A DNA stretch of 64,000 bases, taken from the NCBI GenBank assembly GCA_910586485.1, contig CAJUIA010000014.1, forward strand, positions 38,914 to 102,913. The letters are read 5' to 3'. Numbering within the stretch: the stretch's first letter is position 1; the number at the start of each line of letters is the position of its first letter. This document shows, piece after piece, positions 25,665 to 33,988 of this stretch. A model generated the notes under the pieces. That model ran no database searches. It was given only the letters and a program-made list of their open reading frames with translations, and was not told the origin of the DNA. This DNA comes from an uncultured Acetatifactor sp. Lineage in GTDB: Bacteria > Bacillota > Clostridia > Lachnospirales > Lachnospiraceae. The position numbers and the translations under genes are program-made.

Positions 25665-26581
25665 TGAAGGGCAGCAGTAGCAGCAGGAAACTTCCATACA
25701 GAACCAGAAGAAAGATTAACGGGCTGATTTTTGCCTCGCCCTTTATTATCGGCTTCATTGCTTTCTTCCTGATGCCGTTGGTCAATACCATATACTATTC
25801 CTTTAACAAGATCGGCGTGGGCGAGACCGGCGGTATGACCTTTGAATGGGTGGGCGTTCAGAACTATATTGATCTGTTTGCCACGGAGGTGACGACGAAT
25901 TCTCAGCCGATGGCAAGGCTGTTCACGGAGGAAAACACCAACATGCTGATCAGCGTGCCTCTGATCGTCATTTTCAGTCTTTTCATGGCATTGCTGGCAA
26001 ACCAGAAGTTTAAGGGCAGGGCTCTTGTACGGTTGATCTTTTTCCTGCCGATCATTCTGGGGATCGACGTGGTGGTGGAAATGCTGACCATGACCACAGG
26101 GTCGGGAGAATCTTTGGATACGGGCAGCAGCCTGTTAAATGGAAGCTATATTACCATGTTTATGGTGCAGGTGCTGAATGTGCCAAGACGGATTTTGTTT
26201 CCCATCATGAATTATGTGGAGAACATATTTGAGCTGATCTCTCAGGCGGGGGTGCAGACGCTTGTTTACCTGACGGCGCTGCAGTCCATCAGCCCCAGCC
26301 TTTATGAGGTGGCAAAGATGGAGGGTGCTACGGCTTACGAGACCTTCTGGAAGGTAACCATCCCCTCTATCATCCACATTACATTGTTTGTGATTATTTA
26401 CACTGTAGTGGACTTATTCTTAAGATCGGCCATAGCGGAGGAAGCCTACAGCTTTGCGTTTACCCAGAATAAGATTGGCATCGGGTCGGCGCTTTCGGTG
26501 GTTTACATCCTGAATGTGCTGGCAGTTCTGGGGATTGTCATGCTGCTGATGGGAAAGGTGGTAAAGAAGAATGCAAAATAA
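25664..26581 (+). CDS. Sugar ABC transporter permease, MalF type (pair 2)
   Basis: About 305 residues; ATG 25664 overlaps the stop of the DUF5696 gene and has AAGGAGGTG upstream. It has a basic N-terminus (KLPYRTRRKING), six helices and an EAA loop (LYEVAKMEGATAYETFWKV, then TIPSIIH). The first periplasmic loop is longer than in pair 1. It overlaps the next permease gene by 11 bases, so the two are translated together. Confidence 0.9.
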   Translation: MKGSSSSRKLPYRTRRKINGLIFASPFIIGFIAFFLMPLVNTIYYSFNKIGVGETGGMTFEWVGVQNYIDLFATEVTTNSQPMARLFTEENTNMLISVPLIVIFSLFMALLANQKFKGRALVRLIFFLPIILGIDVVVEMLTMTTGSGESLDTGSSLLNGSYITMFMVQVLNVPRRILFPIMNYVENIFELISQAGVQTLVYLTALQSISPSLYEVAKMEGATAYETFWKVTIPSIIHITLFVIIYTVVDLFLRSAIAEEAYSFAFTQNKIGIGSALSVVYILNVLAVLGIVMLLMGKVVKKNAK

Positions 26582-27602
26582 GAAAAACGTGAATCGAAAG
26601 AAAAACAAGATAAAAGCGGAAAATGACGCCTCCCTGGCAATCTATCTGTTTAAAAACCGCTCCAAAAGAGGGGTGGTAAAGGTATTTTCCATGGTGCTGA
26701 TCTTAGGCTTGTGCTTTACCATTATTTATCCCATTTTAAAGCTGGTGCCCATTGTATTTTCCTCCATAGAGGATCTGGGCAACCCCAATGTGATCTGGAT
26801 TCCCTTAAAGGGCTCTACCGTGAGCTTTCAGGCGGCAGTCCGGCTTGTGATGCCCGAAGGGGTCATGACCATTCTAAAGTCCGTTGTCTATGCCGCGGGC
26901 ATCATGGTGATTCAGGTCTTCTTTTCGGCAATGGTGGGATATGCGCTGGCCAGAGTGAATTTTCCGGGCAGGAAGCTGGTGTTTGCGCTGGTGATCGTAG
27001 TATTTCTGCTTCCCAGGCAGTCTTTACTACTGGCCCAGTACATTTATTTTACCCATTTTGATGTTTTGGGTATCATGGATATTTTTACGGCGGCAGGGGA
27101 GATCAAGCTGATTAATAACCCCATTGCGTTGGTGATGCTGGCGGTGTTTGGCTTTGGCGTGAATCAGAGCCTGTTCATCTTCCTGTTCAGCCAGTTCTTT
27201 AAGAATATTCCCAAGGAGCTGGAAGAAGCTGCGCTGATTGACGGCTGCGGTTTTTACAGGACTTACTTTAAGATCATGATTCCCAACGCCATACCCATTA
27301 TTTCCACCGTTGGCATTCTGTCCTTTGTGTGGAATTACGGGGATACCTATTTTACCAATTATTTTAACCCGGAGGGGGCCTATATGAGTACGCTCCTTTC
27401 CTCCACCTTTACCTCGGCTAACAAGGAGTATATCCAGAACGCCCTGCGGACCTGGTATGAGATTCCGCTGGTGACGGATATAGCCTTTGACGCCGTGAAA
27501 CAGGCGGCGGTCTTGATTTTCCTGATTCCGCTGGCGGTGGTGTACCTGATCGGGCAGAGAAAGCTGGTGGAAAATATGGAGAATTCGGGATTGGTAGGCT
27601 AA
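26571..27602 (+). CDS. Sugar ABC transporter permease, MalG type (pair 2)
   Basis: A 343-residue membrane protein, longer than usual because of a Lys-rich N-terminal tail (NKKNVNRKKNKIKAEN) and a long first outside loop. The EAA loop is ELEEAALIDGCGFYRTYFKI, then MIPNAIP. The MalG-type ending is ENMENSGLVG. A second permease pair in one operon with the first may serve a second substrate or form a distinct complex. The structured repeat at 27603 follows directly. Confidence 0.9.
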   Translation: MQNKKNVNRKKNKIKAENDASLAIYLFKNRSKRGVVKVFSMVLILGLCFTIIYPILKLVPIVFSSIEDLGNPNVIWIPLKGSTVSFQAAVRLVMPEGVMTILKSVVYAAGIMVIQVFFSAMVGYALARVNFPGRKLVFALVIVVFLLPRQSLLLAQYIYFTHFDVLGIMDIFTAAGEIKLINNPIALVMLAVFGFGVNQSLFIFLFSQFFKNIPKELEEAALIDGCGFYRTYFKIMIPNAIPIISTVGILSFVWNYGDTYFTNYFNPEGAYMSTLLSSTFTSANKEYIQNALRTWYEIPLVTDIAFDAVKQAAVLIFLIPLAVVYLIGQRKLVENMENSGLVG

Positions 27603-27684
27603 AGGCGAAAAGATTTTCTAAGGCGTACGCCGCCTAAGAAAATCTAAGTTTCGCCTGGAAGAATTGCCTGGTGGCAATTCTTCC
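27603..27684 (+). repeat. Intergenic structured repeat, copy 1
   Basis: Outer arms AGGCGAAAAGATTTTCTAAG and CTTAGATTTTCTTAGGCGG-complementary sequence form a long imperfect hairpin (27603-27656, ending GTTTCGCCT). A second hairpin follows, GGAAGAATTGCC-TGGT-GGCAATTCTTCC (27657-27684), perfect over 12 bases. A near copy of the first hairpin is at 29366. Confidence 0.85.
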
Positions 27685-27715
27685 CAGGTGCTGGACTGGC
27701 AGAGGTAAATGAGAA

Positions 27716-29362
27716 ATGAAAAAACAAGGTATTTTTTTAGGCGCGCTGGGGCTGGCGGTAATGCTGGCCGGCTGCGGCGCCGGGAAGCCTGAAGGAGGCG
27801 AATCGTCGGGTCAGGGCCTCTCAGGTGCGGTTCCGGCAGATACTTTTTCGGAGCCGGGGAATGCAGAGTCCGGAAATACGGAGGGAGATTTTGACAACAG
27901 TGGGAGCGGTGAGGATATGATGCAGGAGACAAATTACAGTAAAATGGTGGTGGATGAAAGCGTTACCTATCAGACCATGGAAAGCTTCGGCACCAGCGGC
28001 GCCTGGTGGAGCCAGTATGTGGGAGGCTTCACCAAGGATGTAGGCGGCACGGGAGGCAGCACCAGAGAGGATATTGCCACGCTGCTTTTTGACAGGGAAA
28101 AGGGCATTGGCCTGACCTGTTATCGGTTTAACCTGGGGGCAGGCTCGGTGGAGAGCAAAAACGGCACCTTCTGGGACTATCATCGGCGGGCCCAGTGCTT
28201 CGAGACGGAGCCGGGAGTTTATGATTTTAACAGGGATGCCAATGCGGTCTGGTTTTTAAAAAGAGTCAGCGAGCTGGGAGCGGAGGAAGTGGTGCTGTTC
28301 TGCAACAGCCCTCTGGTACGGCTGACGGAGAACGGCATGGCTCATATGACCGAGGGGGGCAGCAGGACCAATATTGTTCCTGAGAATTATCCCGAATGGG
28401 CTAAATATTGCATGGATGTGGCGGAGCATTTTGTGGAAGAGGGGATTCCGGTAAAATTTATTTCCCCCATTAACGAGCCGCAGTGGGATTGGTACAACGG
28501 ACAGGAGGGCTGCCACTTTGCCAAGACGGATGTGGCAAAGGTGTACGTAGCCTTTCTGGAGGAACTGGAGAACAGACCTTCCTTAACGGATGTGAAGCTG
28601 TCCGGTCCGGAGAGCGGTGAGTGGAAGGGGGATGCTGTCGGCTATACCTCCGCCATTTTGAACACAGTCAGGCTTCAGGAGCATTTTGACACCATTGATA
28701 ACCATTCTTATTGGTCCAATGCCGAGGATAAGAAGAATTTTAAAAACTGGATGGAGGTTCATTACCCTGATGTAAAGATTCGGACCAGCGAGTGGTGCGA
28801 GATGGTAAACGGCAGCGACTTCACCATGGATTCCGCCATTCATATCGCCCAGGAGATTGCCGAGGATTTACGGATTCTGGAGGTGGTGTCCTGGCAGAAC
28901 TGGGTGGCCGTGGCGCCGGGCGGATACAGGGACGGCTTGATTTATATTGACGAATCCAGCCAGAAGTACAGGGCTTTAAAACGGCTGTGGAGCTACGGAA
29001 ATTACAGCAGGTATATCCGGCCGGGATATGTGCGGGTGGACATTCAGGCCGGTGACGGAGAGCAGGAAAAAATGCTGCCTACAGCCTTTACGGGTACAAA
29101 CGATACCGGGGAGCAGGAGCTGGTAATGGTGTTTATCAACGATAAAACAAAGGACGGGCAGCCTGCGGATGAAAAAACCACAAAGGACGAGTACGCGGAG
29201 CAGGAGTTTGTACTGGAGGGCGTGGACGGGTATAGCCGGATTGCCATGTATGTAACCTCCGAGGATTATGATCTGGAGTGTACCATGGAAGAAGCCTTTG
29301 ACCCTACAAAGCCGGTGATGATTCCCGGAGGAAGCGTGACCACGGTGGTACTGACAAAGTGA
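27716..29362 (+). CDS. GH30-family glycoside hydrolase lipoprotein
   Basis: A 548-residue surface lipoprotein: signal and lipobox at residues 1-20 (AVMLAGC), a Gly/Glu/Ser linker to about 70, then a catalytic barrel. SPINEPQWDW carries the likely acid/base Glu254 and RTSEWCEM the likely nucleophile Glu359, matching the GH30 pattern. MESFGTSGAWWSQ at the start of the domain is also typical. A beta-sandwich covers the last 110 residues. GH30 enzymes cut beta-1,6-galactan, beta-1,6-glucan or glucuronoxylan. With the GH35 enzyme downstream, galactan is the best guess. It lies between two copies of a structured repeat. Confidence 0.82.
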   Translation: MKKQGIFLGALGLAVMLAGCGAGKPEGGESSGQGLSGAVPADTFSEPGNAESGNTEGDFDNSGSGEDMMQETNYSKMVVDESVTYQTMESFGTSGAWWSQYVGGFTKDVGGTGGSTREDIATLLFDREKGIGLTCYRFNLGAGSVESKNGTFWDYHRRAQCFETEPGVYDFNRDANAVWFLKRVSELGAEEVVLFCNSPLVRLTENGMAHMTEGGSRTNIVPENYPEWAKYCMDVAEHFVEEGIPVKFISPINEPQWDWYNGQEGCHFAKTDVAKVYVAFLEELENRPSLTDVKLSGPESGEWKGDAVGYTSAILNTVRLQEHFDTIDNHSYWSNAEDKKNFKNWMEVHYPDVKIRTSEWCEMVNGSDFTMDSAIHIAQEIAEDLRILEVVSWQNWVAVAPGGYRDGLIYIDESSQKYRALKRLWSYGNYSRYIRPGYVRVDIQAGDGEQEKMLPTAFTGTNDTGEQELVMVFINDKTKDGQPADEKTTKDEYAEQEFVLEGVDGYSRIAMYVTSEDYDLECTMEEAFDPTKPVMIPGGSVTTVVLTK

Positions 29363-29365
29363 GAA

Positions 29366-29467
29366 AGGCGAAAAGATTTTCTAAGGCTGGAAAATACCAG
29401 CCTAAGAAAATTTAAGTTTCGCCTTGAAGAACGCAGGCGAGTAAACTCGCCTTGGTCAGCGTTCTTC
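29366..29467 (+). repeat. Intergenic structured repeat, copy 2
   Basis: The AGGCGAAAAGATTTTCTAAG...CTAAGAAAATTTAAGTTTCGCCT hairpin (29366-29425) is nearly identical to copy 1 outside its loop. The second hairpin has different sequence but the same layout: GAAGAACGC/GCGTTCTTC (29426-29467) enclosing AGGCGAGT/ACTCGCCT. It is followed by two GAACTTTAGTTC repeats. Confidence 0.85.
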
Positions 29468-29534
29468 TTGGAACTTTAGTTCCATGAACTTTAGTTCTAT
29501 GGGATTGTTTTATGCCGGATGTAAGTATATATCA

Positions 29535-29543
29535 TGATATAAT
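29535..29543 (+). promoter_or_regulatory. Extended -10 promoter of the GH35 gene
   Basis: TGATATAAT (TGn plus perfect TATAAT) lies 21 bases before ATG 29564. No good -35 is seen. It suggests independent expression of the GH35 gene. Confidence 0.5.
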
Positions 29544-29563
29544 TTTTATAAGGAAGACAGAGT

Positions 29564-31309
29564 ATGAGTACATTTGAAATCAAAGAAACCTTTTATTTGG
29601 ACGGGAAGCCTTTCCAGATCATTTCAGGAAGCATTCATTATTTCCGCGTTGTGCCGGCGTACTGGCGGGACAGACTGGAGAAGCTCAAAAGCACAGGGAT
29701 GAATACGGTGGAGACGTACATTCCCTGGAATATGCACGAACCGGAGAAGGGAAAATTCGTTTTTGACGGCCTGTGTGATGTGGTAAAATTTGTGAAGCTG
29801 GCGGAAGAGCTTGGGCTGTATGTAATCTTAAGGCCGTCCCCTTACATCTGCGCGGAGTGGGAGTTCGGAGGGCTTCCGGGCTGGCTGTTGTCCGGCGAGG
29901 GGCTGCGGCTGCGGGTGAGCGATCCGGTCTTTATGAAGCATGTGCAGGATTATTATAATGTGCTTCTGCCCGTTATAAAGCCCCTTCAGGTTACGGAGGG
30001 CGGAAACGTCATTCTCATGCAGGTGGAAAACGAGTACGGATATTTTGGAAATGACAGGCAGTATATGGAGCAGATGCGGGATATGCTGCGTGCAGGCGGG
30101 ATCACGGTGCCTCTGATCACCTCGGACGGGCCTACGGATGAGAGTTTGGAGGGAGGCAGCGTGGGGGGCGCGCTTCCCACGGGGAATTTTGGCTCTCACA
30201 CCAAGGAACGCTTTGAAATTATGAAAAAGCACGTAAAGGGCGGGCCCCTGATGTGCGCGGAGTTCTGGGTGGGCTGGTTTGACCATTGGGGCAACGGCGG
30301 ACATATGCAGGGGAATCTGAAGCAGAGCGCGGAGGACTTGGACGAGATGCTTCGGACCGGGCATGTGAATGTTTATATGTTTATCGGGGGAACAAATTTC
30401 GGCTTTATGAACGGCTCCAACTATTACGATGTTCTGACACCGGATGTTACCTCCTACGATTATGACGCGGTTTTGACCGAGGCAGGGGATTTTACGGAAA
30501 AGTACCAGGTTTATCGTGAGATCATCGGGAAGTATGCTTCCGTTCCGCAGGTTGATTTCAGCACGAAAATTATCAAAAAGGATTATGGCAGCGTAAAAGC
30601 CACGGGGAAGGTCGGGTTATTTGAAGCCCTGCAGGATATAGCGGAGCCTGTGGAAAGCGTCTGCACCCGTTCTATGGAGCGGCTTGGGCAGTACTACGGC
30701 TATATTCTCTATACCTCGGAGATACAAAACGAGCGCAGGCTGGAAAAAATTCGTCTGCACAGGGCCAATGACAGAGCAAACATTTTCCTGCAGGGGGAAA
30801 GGCTGCTTGATCTATACGACAGGGAGCTGCTGGCGGAACATGAAATCAGCGCCGAGGCGGAGCCCGGCGACGAGCTGTGCATCCTGATGGAGAATATGGG
30901 CCGGGTGAATTTTGGCCCCGGCATGGAGGAACAGCGCAAGGGGATTGACGGCTGCGTCCAGATCAACGGACATATGCACCATCACTGGAAGCATTACTGC
31001 CTGCCTCTCAATAATCTGGAGAAGCTGGATTTTACCAGAGGATATACGGAGGGGCTGCCGGCATTTTACCGCTTTGAGCTGCAGGTGGAGGAAACGGGAG
31101 ATACCTTCCTGGAGCCAAAGGGCTGGGGAAAGGGCTGCGTCTTTGTGAATGGCTTCAACATTGGCAGATTCTGGGAGATTGGTCCCCAAAAAAGACTGTA
31201 TATCCCGGCGCCCTTATTGCGGCCGGGTAAAAATGAAATCATTGTGTTTGAGACCGAGGGCCGCAGCACGGGAGAACTTTATTTTTACAGTGAACCGGAC
31301 ATCGGGTAA
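29564..31309 (+). CDS. GH35 beta-galactosidase, cytoplasmic
   Basis: A 581-residue enzyme without a signal peptide, so it acts on imported oligosaccharides. GH35 marks: FQIISGSIHYFRVVPAYW at the N-terminus, NTVETYIPWNMHEP, the acid/base in QVENEYGYF (Glu157) and the nucleophile in CAEFWVGWFDHWG (Glu233). The beta-rich C-terminal domains end with GWGKGCVFVNGFNIGRFW, a jelly-roll motif common in the family. It releases terminal beta-galactose. It is the last gene of the glycan locus, with its own -10 element and a terminator at 31317. Confidence 0.93.
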   Translation: MSTFEIKETFYLDGKPFQIISGSIHYFRVVPAYWRDRLEKLKSTGMNTVETYIPWNMHEPEKGKFVFDGLCDVVKFVKLAEELGLYVILRPSPYICAEWEFGGLPGWLLSGEGLRLRVSDPVFMKHVQDYYNVLLPVIKPLQVTEGGNVILMQVENEYGYFGNDRQYMEQMRDMLRAGGITVPLITSDGPTDESLEGGSVGGALPTGNFGSHTKERFEIMKKHVKGGPLMCAEFWVGWFDHWGNGGHMQGNLKQSAEDLDEMLRTGHVNVYMFIGGTNFGFMNGSNYYDVLTPDVTSYDYDAVLTEAGDFTEKYQVYREIIGKYASVPQVDFSTKIIKKDYGSVKATGKVGLFEALQDIAEPVESVCTRSMERLGQYYGYILYTSEIQNERRLEKIRLHRANDRANIFLQGERLLDLYDRELLAEHEISAEAEPGDELCILMENMGRVNFGPGMEEQRKGIDGCVQINGHMHHHWKHYCLPLNNLEKLDFTRGYTEGLPAFYRFELQVEETGDTFLEPKGWGKGCVFVNGFNIGRFWEIGPQKRLYIPAPLLRPGKNEIIVFETEGRSTGELYFYSEPDIG

Positions 31310-31316
31310 GGCAGAC

Positions 31317-31347
31317 AAAAGGGAGATGACAAAACATCTCCCTTTTT
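31317..31347 (+). terminator. Terminator of the glycan-use locus
   Basis: AAAAGGGAGATG (31317-31328) and CATCTCCCTTTTT (31335-31347) form a perfect stem with a T run. Confidence 0.9.
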
Positions 31348-31396
31348 GACAGGCGTTTTTGACAAATTAATTTTTGTAGCATAGTAGAGGCAGATG

Positions 31397-31405
31397 TGGT
31401 ATAAT
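31397..31405 (+). promoter_or_regulatory. Extended -10 promoter of gdpP-rplI-dnaB
   Basis: TGGTATAAT lies 45 bases before the gdpP start; no strong -35 is visible. Confidence 0.5.
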
Positions 31406-31450
31406 AACCTTATTCATGGCAGAAAGCAATGCTTTACGGAGTGTATTCAG

Positions 31451-33502
31451 ATGAAAAAAAGAATCAGGCTGAAGGGCCATATTAAGTCCTATATACAGTT
31501 CAGTATTTACTTAGGCATCCTCCTTCTTTTTGTGGATGTGGCCGTGTATCTGATCAACTTACAGGCCGGGCTGCTGCTGACAGGCTACACCGTTGTTTAT
31601 TATATCATTACATTGTCCCTGTATTTTTACAATAAGCCCATTATTATGAATGAGCTGATCAGCTTTGCCACGGAGTACGGACAGATACAGAAAAAGCTGC
31701 TGCGAGATATGGATCTGCCCTATGCGCTGCTGGACGACAGCGGGAAGGTGATCTGGACCAATACCGCATTTGAGGCGGTGGTGAAGCAGCCCAAGGGCTA
31801 CAGCAAATCCATTACATCATTGTTTCCCACCATTACCAGGGACCGTCTGCCGGATGACAGCGGGCTGGATGAAGCACAGTATGAGCTGGAGTACGAGGGC
31901 AGCGAATTTGTGGCAAAGTTCAAAAAAATCTCTTTAAAGGAGATGGCAGAACACAGCGATATGATCGAGGCCAGGGATTATAACGGGTATTTGATCGCGG
32001 TGTATCTGTATGACGAGACGGCCCTGCACATCGCCCTGCAGGAGGTGGATGACCAGAGCCTGGCAGTGGGAATGGTTTACCTGGACAATTACGAGGAAGC
32101 TCTTGAAAGCGTGGAAGAGGTCAGGCGTTCCCTGCTGATCGCGCTGATCGAGCGGAAGGTAAATAAATATATTTCCGCCTTTGACGGTATCTGTAAGAAG
32201 CTGGAAAAGGACAAGTATCTTATCATATTGCGGAAGAAGATGGTAGCCGAGCTGCAGGAGAACCGTTTTGACCTGCTGGAGGATGTGAAGACCGTAAATA
32301 TCGGCAATGAGATGGCAGTGACCATCAGCATCGGCATCGGGCTGGACGGGCTTACATATGCTCAGAATTATGAATTTGCCCGCAATGCCATAGATCTGGC
32401 CTTAGGACGCGGCGGCGATCAGGCGGTGATCAAGACGCCGGAGAGCATTATCTATTACGGCGGCAAGAGCCAGCAGGTAGAAAAGAATACGAGAGTAAAG
32501 GCCAGAGTAAAGGCCCATGCCCTCAGAGAAATTATTACCGGCAAGGATCTGGTGCTGGTCATGGGGCACAGGATGCCGGATGCGGACAGCTTTGGCGCCG
32601 CCGTAGGTATTTACCGTGCGGCCCGGACGCTGGAGAGAAGGGCTTATATTGTGTTGAACGAGGTACCGCCCAGCATTCAGCCCATGGTGGACATGTTCCG
32701 GAATAATCCGGAATATGAAGAGGATATGATTATCGGCAATCAGCAGGCCATCGAAGCGGCAGGAGGTAACTGCGTGCTGGTGGTGGTGGATGTGAATAAA
32801 CCTTCCATTACAGAATGCCCTGACCTGCTACGTTTCTGCAAGTCCGTGGTGGTACTGGATCATCACAGGCAGGGGGCGGAAACCATTGAAAACGCCACGC
32901 TTTCCTATGTGGAGCCCTATGCGTCCTCGGCATCCGAGATGGTGTCCGAGATCTTACAGTATACCTATGACAATATCAAGATTCGCACGGAAGAGGCGGA
33001 TTGTATGTACTCCGGGATTATGGTGGATACGAATAATTTCATGACCAAGACAGGTGTGCGTACCTTTGAAGCCGCGGCATTCCTGCGGCGGAACGGCGCG
33101 GATGTGACCAGGGTGCGGAAGCTGTTTCGGGAGGATGCGCTGGAATATAAGGCAAAGGCGGATGCAGTCAGCCAGGCGGAAATCTATAAACAGTATTTTG
33201 CCATTTCCATCTGTACGGCAGAAGAGCTTCCCAGCCCTACGATCATTGGAGCCCAGGCGGCAAATGAGCTTCTGAACATCAAGGGGATCAAAGCAAGCTT
33301 TGTGCTTACGGATTATCAGGGCAAGGTCTATATCAGTGCCCGCTCCATAGACGAGGTAAATGTACAGATCATTATGGAAAGAATGGGCGGAGGCGGACAT
33401 TTGAGTACGGCGGCATGCCAGATGGAGGGGATGGGTGTGATCGAGGCCATCGGCGTGCTGAAGCGGACCATTGATTCCATGCTGGAGAACAATGAAATTT
33501 AA
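31451..33502 (+). CDS. gdpP: Cyclic-di-AMP phosphodiesterase GdpP
   Basis: A 683-residue membrane protein that hydrolyses c-di-AMP to pApA. ATG 31451 is chosen to give the usual two N-terminal helices (FSIYLGILLLFVDVAVYLI; LTGYTVVYYIITLSLYFY). A PAS-like heme or ligand domain (about 85-170), a degenerate GGDEF domain (about 175-310), the DHH domain (GHRMPDADSFGAAVG near 378; VVLDHHRQG near 480) and a DHHA1 domain (MGGGGHLSTAACQ near 655) follow. gdpP-rplI-dnaB order is conserved in Firmicutes. c-di-AMP controls osmotic balance and wall stress. Confidence 0.95.
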   Translation: MKKRIRLKGHIKSYIQFSIYLGILLLFVDVAVYLINLQAGLLLTGYTVVYYIITLSLYFYNKPIIMNELISFATEYGQIQKKLLRDMDLPYALLDDSGKVIWTNTAFEAVVKQPKGYSKSITSLFPTITRDRLPDDSGLDEAQYELEYEGSEFVAKFKKISLKEMAEHSDMIEARDYNGYLIAVYLYDETALHIALQEVDDQSLAVGMVYLDNYEEALESVEEVRRSLLIALIERKVNKYISAFDGICKKLEKDKYLIILRKKMVAELQENRFDLLEDVKTVNIGNEMAVTISIGIGLDGLTYAQNYEFARNAIDLALGRGGDQAVIKTPESIIYYGGKSQQVEKNTRVKARVKAHALREIITGKDLVLVMGHRMPDADSFGAAVGIYRAARTLERRAYIVLNEVPPSIQPMVDMFRNNPEYEEDMIIGNQQAIEAAGGNCVLVVVDVNKPSITECPDLLRFCKSVVVLDHHRQGAETIENATLSYVEPYASSASEMVSEILQYTYDNIKIRTEEADCMYSGIMVDTNNFMTKTGVRTFEAAAFLRRNGADVTRVRKLFREDALEYKAKADAVSQAEIYKQYFAISICTAEELPSPTIIGAQAANELLNIKGIKASFVLTDYQGKVYISARSIDEVNVQIIMERMGGGGHLSTAACQMEGMGVIEAIGVLKRTIDSMLENNEI

Positions 33503-33531
33503 GATCAAAGGATTGGAGAGCAGAGATAAGT

Positions 33532-33984
33532 ATGAAGATTATATTACAACAGGATGAGAAAAAGCTGGGGAAAAAGGGGGACCTTGTTGAGGTCAGCGAG
33601 GGCTACGCAAGGAATTATATCCTGCCGAAGAAGATCGGCGTGGAAGCGACTCCTGCAAATATGAATGATTTAAAGCTGAAAAAGGCAAACGATGAAAAGA
33701 TTGCCAAGGAGCAGCTGGCAGCGGCGCAGGAGCTGGCGGCGCAGCTGGCGGAAAAGATTGTAGAGGTAAGGATCAAGGCGGGAGAGGGCGGCAAGACCTT
33801 TGGCTCCGTATCGGCTAAGGAAATATCCGCGGCGATGAAGGAGCAGTATGGTATTGATGTTGACAAAAAGAAGCTTCAGCTCCCTGAGGCCCTGAAAAAT
33901 CTGGGCAGCTATGAGGTTTCAGTCAAGCTTCATCCGCAGGTTACCGGGAAGATAACGGTTAAAGTAACAACGCAAGAAGGATAG
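33532..33984 (+). CDS. rplI: 50S ribosomal protein L9
   Basis: A 150-residue protein with an N-terminal RNA-binding globule (MKIILQQDEKKLGKKGDLVE, VSEGYARNYILPK), a long connecting helix of Lys/Glu/Ala (about 45-80) and a C-terminal domain (GKTFGSVSAKEISAAM). It binds 23S rRNA near L1. It lies between gdpP and dnaB, as in related genomes; only 4 bases separate its stop from dnaB. Confidence 0.97.
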   Translation: MKIILQQDEKKLGKKGDLVEVSEGYARNYILPKKIGVEATPANMNDLKLKKANDEKIAKEQLAAAQELAAQLAEKIVEVRIKAGEGGKTFGSVSAKEISAAMKEQYGIDVDKKKLQLPEALKNLGSYEVSVKLHPQVTGKITVKVTTQEG

Positions 33985-33988
33985 GTCT

